Positions 48,854-56,738 of a DNA stretch of 64,000 nucleotides are shown one piece after another. A model generated the notes under the pieces. It was not told the DNA's origin and ran no database searches. It was given only the letters and a program-made list of their open reading frames with translations. Both the position numbers and the translations under genes were made by a program. The first letter of the stretch is position 1. Every line of letters starts with the position of its first letter. Source of the DNA: Pseudoalteromonas piratica (GTDB taxonomy: Bacteria; Pseudomonadota; Gammaproteobacteria; Enterobacterales; Alteromonadaceae); NCBI RefSeq assembly GCF_000788395.1, contig NZ_CP009889.1, positions 806,001 to 870,000 of the forward strand. Direction: 5' to 3'.

Positions 48854-49342
48854 TTATCGTGATTTTTTAGCCTTAGCACAAACCTCATCCCGTATATTTT
48901 TGTCTTTATCATGATTTGTTTGCATGTATCTCAAAATTGCGGTGCTACATGCTTTCTCAAGTTCCTTATTATCCTGACCGGTAGAAAATGAAACCTGTGC
49001 TATTACGGGCTTATAATTTAATGATGCATTACAGTACATGTTCTTAGTTTTTGTATAACGCCAACCTTGCTTAGGGTTCATTTCAAGATGCTGGCAAATA
49101 TCATTGAAGAGAGACTGTGCACTGACGGTACAGCTAGAATAATTAGTAAAATCTTGCTTTTTATTAGCACAAACTGAATCCGATTTTAACTTCCAAAGAT
49201 GGTATGAATAAGAAATATTATGACCTTGGTATTGAACGGTCTTTGTCTTCATTTCAGCACCGTAAATATCAGTGAAATGATCATGTACTGAATCAGTGTA
49301 AAGCTGTAAAAGTGAACTAACCGAAAATATTAATAAATCCAT
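48854..49342 (-). CDS. Hypothetical protein
   Basis: A 162-residue Cys-rich protein (seven or so Cys) with a hydrophobic N-terminus (DLLIFSVSSLLQLY) and many Lys. No good ribosome site precedes the ATG at 49342; an internal Met at residue 31 (MKTKTVQYQG) is an alternative. I recognise no family. It lies next to the phage regulator and may be a cargo gene. Confidence 0.5.
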   Translation of the reverse strand: MDLLIFSVSSLLQLYTDSVHDHFTDIYGAEMKTKTVQYQGHNISYSYHLWKLKSDSVCANKKQDFTNYSSCTVSAQSLFNDICQHLEMNPKQGWRYTKTKNMYCNASLNYKPVIAQVSFSTGQDNKELEKACSTAILRYMQTNHDKDKNIRDEVCAKAKKSR

Positions 49343-49355
49343 TTAAATGCAAAAT

Positions 49356-49381
49356 AAGTTAGGTAAGCATGCACCTAACTT
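49356..49381 (-). terminator. Palindromic terminator after the DUF3653 gene
   Basis: A 9-bp perfect stem AAGTTAGGT / ACCTAACTT with an 8-base loop, followed on the minus strand by ATTTTG. Confidence 0.7.
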
Positions 49382-49389
49382 AAAGTATT

Positions 49390-49806
49390 CTAACCAGTTT
49401 TTCTAGCTAATTTAGCAACAATATCTAAAAGTGCATCTTGGATTTCATCACTGTTTGAGAGTTGTTCTAATTCAGAGATCCTTTTTCTAGCATTTTTAAG
49501 TTGTTCAGTTGCTCTATGTGCTGCCCATTTATAATTGTGTACGTAGGTTAAATCACCTGATGTAACTTTGCCGTAAGGAGAGTGCATAACACCATCTTTA
49601 TCGATAAATGCATCTTGCCAGCCATTTGAATTGGGTAAATATCCCCGATACATAATATCTACAAGAATTTTTACCGTAGGGCATACACGACCAGTTTCAA
49701 TATAACGCCTTATTTGCCTTGGAGATTTACCAAGCTTTTTAGATGCAAGTTCGTAGTCTAAACCGAATAGTGAGTAGAATTGACTTTGAAAGTCTACCTT
49801 AACCAT
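49390..49806 (-). CDS. DUF3653 phage regulator-like protein
   Basis: A 138-residue protein with a helix-turn-helix-like start (YELASKKLGKSPRQIRRYIETGRVCPTV) and the conserved centre NGWQDAFIDKDGVMHSPYGKVTSGDLTYVHNYKW. This family occurs in filamentous phages of Xanthomonas and marine bacteria and is probably a DNA-binding regulator. GGAGTT precedes the ATG. It is downstream of zot across a 340-bp structured gap. Confidence 0.75.
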   Translation of the reverse strand: MVKVDFQSQFYSLFGLDYELASKKLGKSPRQIRRYIETGRVCPTVKILVDIMYRGYLPNSNGWQDAFIDKDGVMHSPYGKVTSGDLTYVHNYKWAAHRATEQLKNARKRISELEQLSNSDEIQDALLDIVAKLARKTG

Positions 49807-50146
49807 TGTCTAACTCCTTATATTTCAGTGGTTAAGGTCTTGAGTAAATAATCTAACATTTTTGTATACAATCTCAGTCTGTAAACATTTGTAATGTGTA
49901 TAAGTGCATATGCGGTTAAATTTTTGCTCCCCCCCTATTAGTATTAGGGGGGAGTGCTGATGCATCAGCGTTAAATTAAACATTATTTTGGTTTAGCAAG
50001 GGGCGAACGAGCCATATTTATACAAATATAGCGTGTTTTGCCCTTGTTGATTTGATGTACGGGTATTGTTATTCGCATGTTGGTTTTGCATCAGGGACAA
50101 GCCCCTAATAACCCCAAAAGAGTTAAACTATGATTCTTCGCTACGC
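49807..50146. other. Phage intergenic region with strong hairpins (candidate origin/packaging signal)
   Basis: A C-rich hairpin CTCCCCCCCTA / TAGGGGGGAG (about 49927-49955) and a larger one CAAGGGGC / GCCCTTG with an inner ATATTTA / AAATAT stem (about 50001-50048) lie between zot and the regulator gene. In Ff phages the packaging signal and the two origins form hairpins in the main intergenic region, so these are candidates. No gene is present. Confidence 0.5.
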
Positions 50147-51436
50147 TCAGGCTTCGCTTGGCTCAGAATCATAATTATCTTGTTGTGGAGGTTGGTATCG
50201 AACTGGATTACAAAACGCTGTGTATTCAGACTGCCCTTGATAGATTGTTACATTACAAGAACCTCTAAACCTTGTTGTGTAACCCATTTCAAGCAAATCA
50301 ACATTGTTAAGTGATAATTCGCCATAATCGGGTGTCTCTAATGTAAATATGATATGCCTCGATAATGCTGCACCATCTTGTTTTACAACCACACCTGAAA
50401 CATACATTTTTGTTGCGTTATAAGGCAGTTCTAGAATATGAATGCTGCTATCACTAGTCTGAACACTAGCATTACTACTAGAAGAACTAGCAGCTTTTTG
50501 AGTAGTTTTAACACTATTCGAATTGGTGTTTTGAGATACGGTTTTACCATCATCACCATTGGATAGAAAAACAATTGCAGCAATGACCCAAACGAGTATC
50601 GCACCACCCATAATGGCGAGAGGAAGACTTGCGATATTTTTACCGCGTCCCGCTGTAATAGCGCCCGTTGCGGTTGATTTGTAGCATTTGTGGACGTCAA
50701 GCGGGACTTTCTTCCAATTTGTTGCGTCACCTTTTGTGATTGTTTTACCGTCGAGCTTTGCTGGGTGGAGGTGGATTCTCGGACGTCGGTAGAAGTAAGG
50801 TATCCAGCTGAGTCCTGAGAAGTATTTATGGCAATAGGCTTCTTCTGAGACGTTTCTGATGTACTTGTGAACGCTTGTAATGTCAGGGGTTGCGACGACA
50901 ATATCCCAGTTGTATTTACGGTGTCGCATGTAGGCTTCTTTGAGGTTTTTAGGGTATATAATGTGGCCATGTTCGTTAAATAACTCCCGTCCTGTATCAT
51001 CAATATCTGCTGATGAAAGCTGTTCTGGTTTTATGCTGTCTAGCTTTTCTATGTGATAGTCGTACCAATGCGAAGGTAATAGATCTTTAAACGTTGATAT
51101 GTGTTTATAGACACATTCAATCTCAGGCTTAAATGTGCGCTCAGTTGGGTAAACGTCTTGGACCTCATCAATAAGAATTAATGCACCTACAGGCGCCCAG
51201 CAAAACCAATTTCGCCAAAGGTTTAAGCCGTCTTCATTCTGTGATGATAAACGCCATAATTGCGCTGTTTCTGGAAATTCTTCCTGTAGTGCAATTTCAA
51301 TTTCTTCGAGCGGATAAATACCCTCAATGTTAGTGATTACAAGGCGACCTTTGCGAAGGGCTGGAATGATTTCGAACCATGTAGCGGTGGCTGATTTAAA
51401 CGAACCAGGGGGGCCATGGAATATTGACGCTGCCAT
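50147..51436 (-). CDS. zot: Zot family phage assembly ATPase (gpI-like)
   Basis: A 429-residue protein with Walker A GPPGSFKS at residues 8-15 and a Walker-B-like LILIDEVQDVYP near residue 95, one transmembrane helix (about 270-293, IMGGAILVWVIAAIVF) and a periplasmic Ser-rich linker and domain. It is the inner-membrane motor of filamentous phage assembly. The start overlaps the stop of the pVI-like gene (TAATG). Confidence 0.93.
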   Translation of the reverse strand: MAASIFHGPPGSFKSATATWFEIIPALRKGRLVITNIEGIYPLEEIEIALQEEFPETAQLWRLSSQNEDGLNLWRNWFCWAPVGALILIDEVQDVYPTERTFKPEIECVYKHISTFKDLLPSHWYDYHIEKLDSIKPEQLSSADIDDTGRELFNEHGHIIYPKNLKEAYMRHRKYNWDIVVATPDITSVHKYIRNVSEEAYCHKYFSGLSWIPYFYRRPRIHLHPAKLDGKTITKGDATNWKKVPLDVHKCYKSTATGAITAGRGKNIASLPLAIMGGAILVWVIAAIVFLSNGDDGKTVSQNTNSNSVKTTQKAASSSSSNASVQTSDSSIHILELPYNATKMYVSGVVVKQDGAALSRHIIFTLETPDYGELSLNNVDLLEMGYTTRFRGSCNVTIYQGQSEYTAFCNPVRYQPPQQDNYDSEPSEA

Positions 51437-51846
51437 TACATAAACCTCATAACAAAACGAGCAACACCCGCTTGAATAATAAAATTAAGACCATCAAAAA
51501 AACGAATATCAATAAGCATTGCTTTAACGTCCTGAGGTAATGACTCAGCCTGTGAAATTATGCGGCTTGCTATGTCGTAGTTTTCTAAAATACGTTCGGC
51601 AACAGACCATGAAAGCTTAACCATTTCAATTTTTACAGCTATGTAAGCTATGGTTATATATTCAATGTAATACGAGTACATACGCTGAATAAAGTTAGGT
51701 ACATCTGATTCAAAATAAGTCCATAAATCAGTAATAAAATCCCCCTGCATTTGCGCAACACCTTGCTCGCCTGTGTAAGTATCGGCTAGTGCGAACAGTG
51801 GCAAAAAAAGCATTACAAGTAAGAGTGTTTTAGTCTTCATTCCCAT
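51436..51846 (-). CDS. pVI-like minor capsid protein (DUF2523 type)
   Basis: The start is placed at 51846 (MGMKTKTLLLVM), with GGGA upstream; an ATG at 51840 overlaps the pIII stop in an ATGA junction and is the alternative. The 136-residue protein has a signal-type helix (LLLVMLFLPLFALA), a central membrane stretch (YIEYITIAYIAVKIEMV) and a C-terminal helix (FIIQAGVARFVMRF). The position between pIII and Zot fits gpVI, the cap protein that anchors pIII. Confidence 0.8.
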   Translation of the reverse strand: MGMKTKTLLLVMLFLPLFALADTYTGEQGVAQMQGDFITDLWTYFESDVPNFIQRMYSYYIEYITIAYIAVKIEMVKLSWSVAERILENYDIASRIISQAESLPQDVKAMLIDIRFFDGLNFIIQAGVARFVMRFM

Positions 51847-53300
51847 AATAAAATCCCTAAAGCAATGATTGAGCAAACCAATAAAACGATTGGCGCAAGT
51901 TGTTTAAAAAGATTCTCAGACAAACGCTGTGCGCCAACTTCTTTTTCGTGTCCTCTCCATGAGATTTTGCGTGATTCATACGTACCAGAAATGCTATTAC
52001 TGAAATTGAAACGCTCAGTGACATCATTCTGAATCTGCGTATAAACATCAGTTAAAGCTAGTTTTTTAGCCTCAAGCTCAGCAACCAATGTTGCTTTGTC
52101 TTCTTCCGTGAAAAAGTCATTTAACCCACCAGTTTTGCGCTCTGCGGTTGCTGTAATTGGTGGCGTATCTTCATCAGTGCTGTCATCATTACCATCACCA
52201 GTATCGCTACCTGTACCGTCACCCGATCCAATGCCGTCTAGCTTTTCTGATATTTGCTCTAACAGTGAATTTTGAATAGTCGAATTTAAAGACGAGTTAT
52301 AGGAACTGTCTTTTATACTTGATAAATATTCATTGCTGTTTTGTGTTTCAGCAGTGTTTTGCTCTAAACGCTCAGCTACGGCCACATTACCGTCATTAAT
52401 ATTTTTGTTAATTACATCAAGGTTGTCATTTGCTTGATTAAGGGCGTCTAGTTCAGTTGTTTGGTCAGTATTGTCTGTATCCTCACCATCTGGCAGTGGG
52501 TCGGGGTCTGTTGTTTTATCGGGGTCAGGTGAGTCATTTGATTTCGATTTTTCACACGCTGAAATTTCTTGTGATGCGTATTGAAGAGGTAATGTATAAC
52601 CACCTGTTTCGTCTGTTTCAATGTGGCATTGTGTGCCGTTTGGGTTATTAAAGCAGTGCTTAGTAAAGCCGTCTTCAGTACCAAATACCTGTATATCATC
52701 AGGGCTAGGTTCAGGGCATTCGCTGTACGGGTCACCGACGTCTGCTTGGTCATAACACCAACTAGGTTGGGTTAATAGTTCATTATCAAGTGCTATCGGT
52801 CCTTTAGTCGCTGGTGATGTTTCTGTGGGTGGACACACCTTTATTAATTCGGATTTAGAGAGATTCATTCTCAAGATAAAATCATAATATTTTGTCTTAA
52901 AGTGATAGATCCAGTCTTCTGGTGTGCTTGGGTTTTTGTAACGCTTACCAATAACACAATAGTAAACGCCAGCACCATCCGAGCCAACGTCATTGCTAGA
53001 GCAACTTAATTCACTGACAATTTCATCGAAAATCCATTCCGCCCCAAAAGGGTCATCGTTATAGTCTCTAAAAACGTCTTGAGCGAGGTTTGAACATTCA
53101 GCAGGTGTTTTATCTACATCAGAACCTAAACCTTCACCATTCTTTATTTCGTATATACATTTATAAAGCGGCCTTTCTTCTAGTTTTGCTCGTACAACCT
53201 CATATTTTTTTAATTTTAAGTGTTCAACAACATAATCATTATAATCACTTGCAAACAATGGGCTGGATAAAATGGATAGAATTAATAAAAGCTTACGCAT
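51837..53300 (-). CDS. pIII-like adsorption protein
   Basis: A 487-residue exported protein with a signal peptide (KLLLILSILSSPLFA), two Cys-rich N-terminal parts (many CxxxxC-type pairs), low-complexity linkers rich in Asp, Thr, Ser and Gly (TTDPDPLPDGEDTDNTD near residue 255; SGDGTGSDTGDGNDDS near 350) and a C-terminal membrane anchor (IVLLVCSIIALGILLW). This layout is that of the phage tip protein that binds pilus and Tol proteins. Receptor identity is not visible. Confidence 0.85.
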   Translation of the reverse strand: MRKLLLILSILSSPLFASDYNDYVVEHLKLKKYEVVRAKLEERPLYKCIYEIKNGEGLGSDVDKTPAECSNLAQDVFRDYNDDPFGAEWIFDEIVSELSCSSNDVGSDGAGVYYCVIGKRYKNPSTPEDWIYHFKTKYYDFILRMNLSKSELIKVCPPTETSPATKGPIALDNELLTQPSWCYDQADVGDPYSECPEPSPDDIQVFGTEDGFTKHCFNNPNGTQCHIETDETGGYTLPLQYASQEISACEKSKSNDSPDPDKTTDPDPLPDGEDTDNTDQTTELDALNQANDNLDVINKNINDGNVAVAERLEQNTAETQNSNEYLSSIKDSSYNSSLNSTIQNSLLEQISEKLDGIGSGDGTGSDTGDGNDDSTDEDTPPITATAERKTGGLNDFFTEEDKATLVAELEAKKLALTDVYTQIQNDVTERFNFSNSISGTYESRKISWRGHEKEVGAQRLSENLFKQLAPIVLLVCSIIALGILLWE

Positions 53301-53311
53301 AAATCACCGAT

Positions 53312-53333
53312 AAAAAAGGCGGGAAAACCCGCC
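53312..53333 (-). terminator. Central terminator between coat and adsorption genes
   Basis: On the minus strand GGCGGG-tttt-CCCGCC followed by TTTTTT, between the 26-aa ORF and the pIII-like gene. It corresponds to the strong terminator between genes VIII and III of Ff phages and would give high coat-protein output. Confidence 0.92.
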
Positions 53334-53335
53334 AG

Positions 53336-53416
53336 TTAAGAAGTTCTAATAGCTGAACTAAATCCCTCAAAGGCGCAGTAATAAACTGCGACAGAGAGAA
53401 AAATAGACGTAAACAT
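53336..53416 (-). CDS. 26-aa phage membrane peptide downstream of the major coat gene
   Basis: The ATG overlaps the stop of the major coat gene by one base (TAATG), with AAAGG just upstream. The peptide starts MFTSIFLSVAVYYCAF and ends GFSSAIRTS, a single hydrophobic helix with a short basic tail. Its size and position are close to the pVII/pIX tip peptides of filamentous phages (about 33 residues). It is followed at once by the central terminator. It is too short for routine gene calling. Confidence 0.65.
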   Translation of the reverse strand: MFTSIFLSVAVYYCAFEGFSSAIRTS

Positions 53417-53643
53417 TAGCCTTTCTTCATTGCGCTAATAATCATCCAGAAGCCGAAACCAAGAACAGCAAATCCGAAAATAGCTAGGTAAAGCGTTGTT
53501 AAGTTGGCATCTGTTTGAGTGCTTGCTTCAGTGATTTTTGTTGTTAAATCCTGAGCCTGTGCAGATGCAGCCGCTAGACCTGATGCAATTACCAAACCTG
53601 CTTTTGCTGCTTTAGTTTTTGCGTGTTTCATGAATTTTTTCAT
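53416..53643 (-). CDS. Major coat protein (pVIII-like)
   Basis: A 75-residue preprotein: basic start (MKKFMKHAKTKAAK), signal core GLVIASGLAAASAQA with cleavage after AQA, then a mature chain of about 44 residues (DLTTKITEASTQTDANL, a hydrophobic helix LTTLYLAIFGFAVLGFGFW, and a basic tail KKG that would contact DNA). This is the textbook filamentous coat-protein layout. The name of the phage family is not inferred from it. Confidence 0.93.
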   Translation of the reverse strand: MKKFMKHAKTKAAKAGLVIASGLAAASAQAQDLTTKITEASTQTDANLTTLYLAIFGFAVLGFGFWMIISAMKKG

Positions 53644-53661
53644 AGTGATATTTCCTTACGT

Positions 53662-53901
53662 TTAATATTTACCCATGGCACGGACAACACGTCCTAAACC
53701 ATGGAAAGAGATGAAAGCAACAGCTAGTGATGATGAAACAAAACCAAATATTGCTAAATCAAAAGCGAATAGCTCAGTAAGCAAATTCGCTAATCCTTGT
53801 ACACCTAAATTTAGGTATTCTTCCTGCGTAACGATTACAAAATCACAGGTTGTATTACTGGCCTGTAATGTACCGTCTTGTAAAATCGTTACGCATTGCA
53901 T
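53662..53901 (-). CDS. Small phage membrane protein
   Basis: A 79-residue protein with one long hydrophobic segment (FAFDLAIFGFVSSSLAVAFISF) near residue 46-67 and a basic C-terminus (GRVVRAMGKY). It lies two bases after the ssDNA-binding protein gene and just before the major coat gene. It is a candidate minor coat or assembly protein; related proteins occur at this position in marine filamentous phages. Confidence 0.75.
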   Translation of the reverse strand: MQCVTILQDGTLQASNTTCDFVIVTQEEYLNLGVQGLANLLTELFAFDLAIFGFVSSSLAVAFISFHGLGRVVRAMGKY

Positions 53902-53903
53902 AA

Positions 53904-54221
53904 TTAGTCCTTAGCTAACGTAATATCTGTAACAATGTTACGTGCTGGGTTTTCTGGGTCAGGTGATAGAATTAAATCAACATCACAAACACCATGTTGA
54001 ACAGACAGTTTTTGAACTTTGTTAAATAGTTCAGTGTTGTGCTGCATGTTTACTGACTTCTTATCAAAGCCACATTTATCGATGTTATGGTCACCAGCGT
54101 GATAGCTGCTCGCTGGTACAATGTAATCAATAGATGCAATTGAATATGGTTTTGGTGTACCAGATTTTGTGCTGATACCGTTGCCTAAAGTGGCACCTAA
54201 TAAAACAACTTTTAATGACAT
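53904..54221 (-). CDS. Phage ssDNA-binding protein (gpV-like)
   Basis: A 105-residue protein with a beta-rich start (SLKVVLLGATLGNGISTKSGTPKPYSIASIDYIVPAS). Location after the replication gene (10-bp overlap) and size match gpV, which coats the single-stranded phage genome. The family call rests on position, size and style, not on a specific residue motif. Confidence 0.75.
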   Translation of the reverse strand: MSLKVVLLGATLGNGISTKSGTPKPYSIASIDYIVPASSYHAGDHNIDKCGFDKKSVNMQHNTELFNKVQKLSVQHGVCDVDLILSPDPENPARNIVTDITLAKD

Positions 54222-55591
54222 GGGATGTTCTCCGATTGGTTAAAATTCGGTGGCATAACGAGTGTTTGCCTTAACTTGGTTGGCATATCATCAATCGCCA
54301 ATCCTTTGGTTAACTGTTTAACTATTTCGCTATCTGATAGCTGTAAAATCTGTTTCATGTAGTTAACGCACTTACCATATGCAAGCTTGTGATATTTAAA
54401 TAAGCGTTGCTCAGTGGCGTCATGTTGTGCGCGAATATCAATTAGTTTTGAATCTTGTTTTTTACGTTTAGTGGTTTGGATAACTAGACGTTTTTCGGAA
54501 ATAAAGGCTAGGGCAGGATAGGCCGCAGCGAATACAGCATCAGTATTGATAAGTGCATCAAGTGGAATAGTGCGGTCAGTTGCGCGTAGCTCTAATTCAG
54601 CACGAACCCAATTTGGTTGGTTAGTTGATTCCATTTGGCGGCCTTTTTCATAGGCTCTAAACATCTTGCCGTTAGAACGTGAACCCACATAAAGCGTAGA
54701 ACCAGCATTAGGCACTAAGTCATATTTCTTTTGCCAGCCGTGTTTTTTCTTGAAATCAGCTTGTTGTTCTTTTGATAGCGATACGTATGTACCACCGCAA
54801 ATATATGACCAGTTAGGCATTTGATTAGTTAAAGCAAAATGACCCATTTCATATTGCTTTAAGTATTCATCAACACCGATTTCACCCTCATAGTCATCAT
54901 AAGCAATATCAAGACGCGTGATTTTTGCGTGTGGCATACGTTTAAGTAATTTGTGCAATAGGTTTAAATCTAAACCTTTACAACCAGTACCCGAAAAAGA
55001 AACCATACAGCCAGCATTATTAGCACCCCATGCAACTAATCCGCTATTTACCCCGTGGCGGTAAAGTGTTGCTGAATGGTCATAAGTAAACATTCCGCCT
55101 TGGTTTTGGCGAATAGTCCACGGTTGTTCGTCAGGGTTCATTCGGTCTGAATCTTTAGCAACTACAGTATTTAGTAGCGTTAAGAAATGTTGTAATTCAC
55201 CTTGAATAAGGTTTTCTAATACCTTGTATTTCTGTGTTTTTTTGACGACAACTTTGCATAAGGCCATTTTTTGGTCATAAGGCATGTTGTTTGAATAACG
55301 CGTGTTGTTATCAAATAAATCGTTATAGGCTTTTTCTGATTCCTCAGTAAAAAAGCGGTCAGTTGTGCGTTTAGTTTCATTCACTAAATCAAAGTCGTCT
55401 GTACCATCTTCACTAAAGATTTCAGAGCAAATTAAAGCGTTGTAAGCTTCGCGATAATGCTTATATTCACCCGTAGAAACATGCCACTTAGCCATTGTTT
55501 TAAGGCGTTGAATTTCAGCAGGGCAAAAAGTAACTGTTAGGTAATCGACCTTAGTTACGTTCTGATATTGTGGTTTAGGCGCTAGTTTCAT
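54212..55591 (-). CDS. Phage replication initiation protein (gpII-like)
   Basis: A 459-residue protein of the replication initiation factor type (PF02486-like): SFSGTGCKGLDLN, then KITRLDIAYDDYEGEIGVDEYL near residue 226 and WVRAELELRATDRTI near 325. It would nick the double-stranded form to start rolling-circle replication. The start overlaps the upstream 66-aa gene (TAATG). Confidence 0.9.
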   Translation of the reverse strand: MKLAPKPQYQNVTKVDYLTVTFCPAEIQRLKTMAKWHVSTGEYKHYREAYNALICSEIFSEDGTDDFDLVNETKRTTDRFFTEESEKAYNDLFDNNTRYSNNMPYDQKMALCKVVVKKTQKYKVLENLIQGELQHFLTLLNTVVAKDSDRMNPDEQPWTIRQNQGGMFTYDHSATLYRHGVNSGLVAWGANNAGCMVSFSGTGCKGLDLNLLHKLLKRMPHAKITRLDIAYDDYEGEIGVDEYLKQYEMGHFALTNQMPNWSYICGGTYVSLSKEQQADFKKKHGWQKKYDLVPNAGSTLYVGSRSNGKMFRAYEKGRQMESTNQPNWVRAELELRATDRTIPLDALINTDAVFAAAYPALAFISEKRLVIQTTKRKKQDSKLIDIRAQHDATEQRLFKYHKLAYGKCVNYMKQILQLSDSEIVKQLTKGLAIDDMPTKLRQTLVMPPNFNQSENIPCH

Positions 55592-55791
55592 TAGTCAAAC
55601 GCCCCCGACATCAATAATTCTTCACGGTTGTTTTCGTCAACTTCTACTAGCTCGAATTCGGCACCACGTTGGTAATCAATTATCCAAGCCAGCATTTCAG
55701 ACTTTGAATAAAAAGATAAATACGTATCTAGGCCGCTAAACATAAGGCCGTATTCATCTTGGTTAGGGATTTCTTGCCAGTAGAAAATCAC
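55591..55791 (-). CDS. Small phage early protein (66 aa)
   Basis: Starts at GTG with a TAGTG overlap to the upstream gene and ends in TAATG with the replication gene. The sequence is acidic (GAEFELVEVDENNREELL), cytoplasmic and without a recognised family. The tight coupling supports translation. Confidence 0.7.
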   Translation of the reverse strand: MIFYWQEIPNQDEYGLMFSGLDTYLSFYSKSEMLAWIIDYQRGAEFELVEVDENNREELLMSGAFD

Positions 55792-56054
55792 TAGTTAGCA
55801 ACCTTTGCGGCTTTAAGAGCAAATGCCGTTGCTCCTAATGATGTTTTTACAATTGAAATATCGCGTTTTTGTAGATTTGATTTGAAGTTGATTAGCTGGT
55901 AACAGATAGCGTGTAAATCAGCTATTTCGAGATCCATTTGTTGAAGGATGCCGTTTTCAACAACACCAGTTTGAATAGAACGGATATATGCTTTTTCTCT
56001 AATCTCGTTATTAATGATTGCAGTTAGAACTTTTAAAGTTTTATCTGAAAGCAT
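55791..56054 (-). CDS. Small phage early protein (87 aa)
   Basis: An 87-residue helical protein and the first gene of the replication operon, directly downstream of the operator array. It has no recognised family. It overlaps the next gene by one base and may help control replication. Confidence 0.7.
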   Translation of the reverse strand: MLSDKTLKVLTAIINNEIREKAYIRSIQTGVVENGILQQMDLEIADLHAICYQLINFKSNLQKRDISIVKTSLGATAFALKAAKVAN

Positions 56055-56091
56055 AATTATTTCCTTATCAAATCCGTCTTAAAATGACTAT

Positions 56092-56181
56092 ATGTCAAAT
56101 TTGATATTTAGCGTAATGTAAATTTTGACATGTGTCAATATGTCAAATGTGATATTTTTCAAAATGTCATTTTTGAGATTT
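56092..56181. promoter_or_regulatory. Four-copy operator array, 24-bp period
   Basis: Repeats begin at 56092, 56116, 56140 and 56164. Each has ATGT followed by an A/T spacer and a TTTGA-type mirror (ATGTCAAATTTGATATT is the clearest copy), so each is itself a near-palindrome. They lie between the divergent repressor and replication genes and are presumed binding sites for the repressor. Confidence 0.85.
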
Positions 56182-56214
56182 TGTATTTATAATAGATTTA
56201 TAAAGGAGGTACTT

Positions 56215-56556
56215 ATGGCTTTTAGTAGCGAACTTATTGATAAGTATAAAAAATTTAAAGACTACACTCAGGATAAACAAGTGCTGTCTGATGTTGAAAG
56301 TTTACATCAGGGTAACTTGTCTAAAATTAGAAAAGGTGAAAGACACCTGACAGCCAACCAAGTGATATACATTGCTGAAGCGATGGAAATTGATGTTAAA
56401 GAGGCTTTATTGCAATTGGCATTAGAAAAATCGAAGTCAAAAGAAGAATCTGCAGTATGGACAGATGTTATAAAAAAGATTAGTGCTGCTTGTGCGATTG
56501 TGGGTCTATGTTTAGGGCTTGCAGCAGAACCAGAAAGTAAGGAGACTTTCGCTTAA
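56215..56556 (+). CDS. Phage repressor-like helix-turn-helix protein (DUF3693 type)
   Basis: The start is placed at 56215 (MAFSSELIDKYKKFK), directly after AAGGAGG, rather than at the longer frame that would read through the operators. The 113-residue protein has an XRE-like helix-turn-helix (VESLHQGNLSKIRKGERHLTANQVIYIAEAM near residues 25-55) and a hydrophobic C-terminal helix (ISAACAIVGLCLGLA). It is likely the lysogenic repressor that binds the adjacent operator array. Confidence 0.85.
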   Translation: MAFSSELIDKYKKFKDYTQDKQVLSDVESLHQGNLSKIRKGERHLTANQVIYIAEAMEIDVKEALLQLALEKSKSKEESAVWTDVIKKISAACAIVGLCLGLAAEPESKETFA

Positions 56557-56561
56557 CCTTG

Positions 56562-56589
56562 ATAACCCATAATGTACGTTATGTTAAAT
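56562..56589 (+). other. Right dif-like site (XerC/XerD target)
   Basis: XerC-like arm ATAACCCATAA, centre TGTACG and XerD arm TTATGTTAAAT, the last being identical to the E. coli dif XerD arm. It lies six bases after the repressor stop and marks the right end of the prophage. Confidence 0.85.
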
Positions 56590-56738
56590 TGGATGTTTAA
56601 CAGTTTAATACCATGAATTGTACAAACTATCCTATTTATATAATCCGTTTTCTTGTTATCTACACTCAAATTATTTTGAGCAAACAAATACATACTCATG
56701 ATAATATCGATGAATAAAATAAAAATGATCATAAACAG

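Larger units (their letters stand above)
49343..56589 (-). mobile_element. Filamentous prophage (Inovirus type) with Xer integration site
   Basis: The order on the minus strand is 87-aa and 66-aa early proteins, replication protein, ssDNA-binding protein, small membrane protein, major coat protein, 26-aa peptide, pIII-like, pVI-like, Zot and a DUF3653 regulator, with a repressor on the plus strand at the far end. A canonical dif-like site lies directly after the repressor. The left border is not sharply visible; the matching dif-like site is at 45575. No integrase or secretin gene is present, as expected for Xer-dependent filamentous phages. Confidence 0.92.

Noticed and set aside
49807..50146. 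A dif-like site at the left end of the phage core (TTGATGTACGGG near 50053)
   Set aside because: Only the central TGTACG agrees; the arms do not match XerC or XerD consensus.
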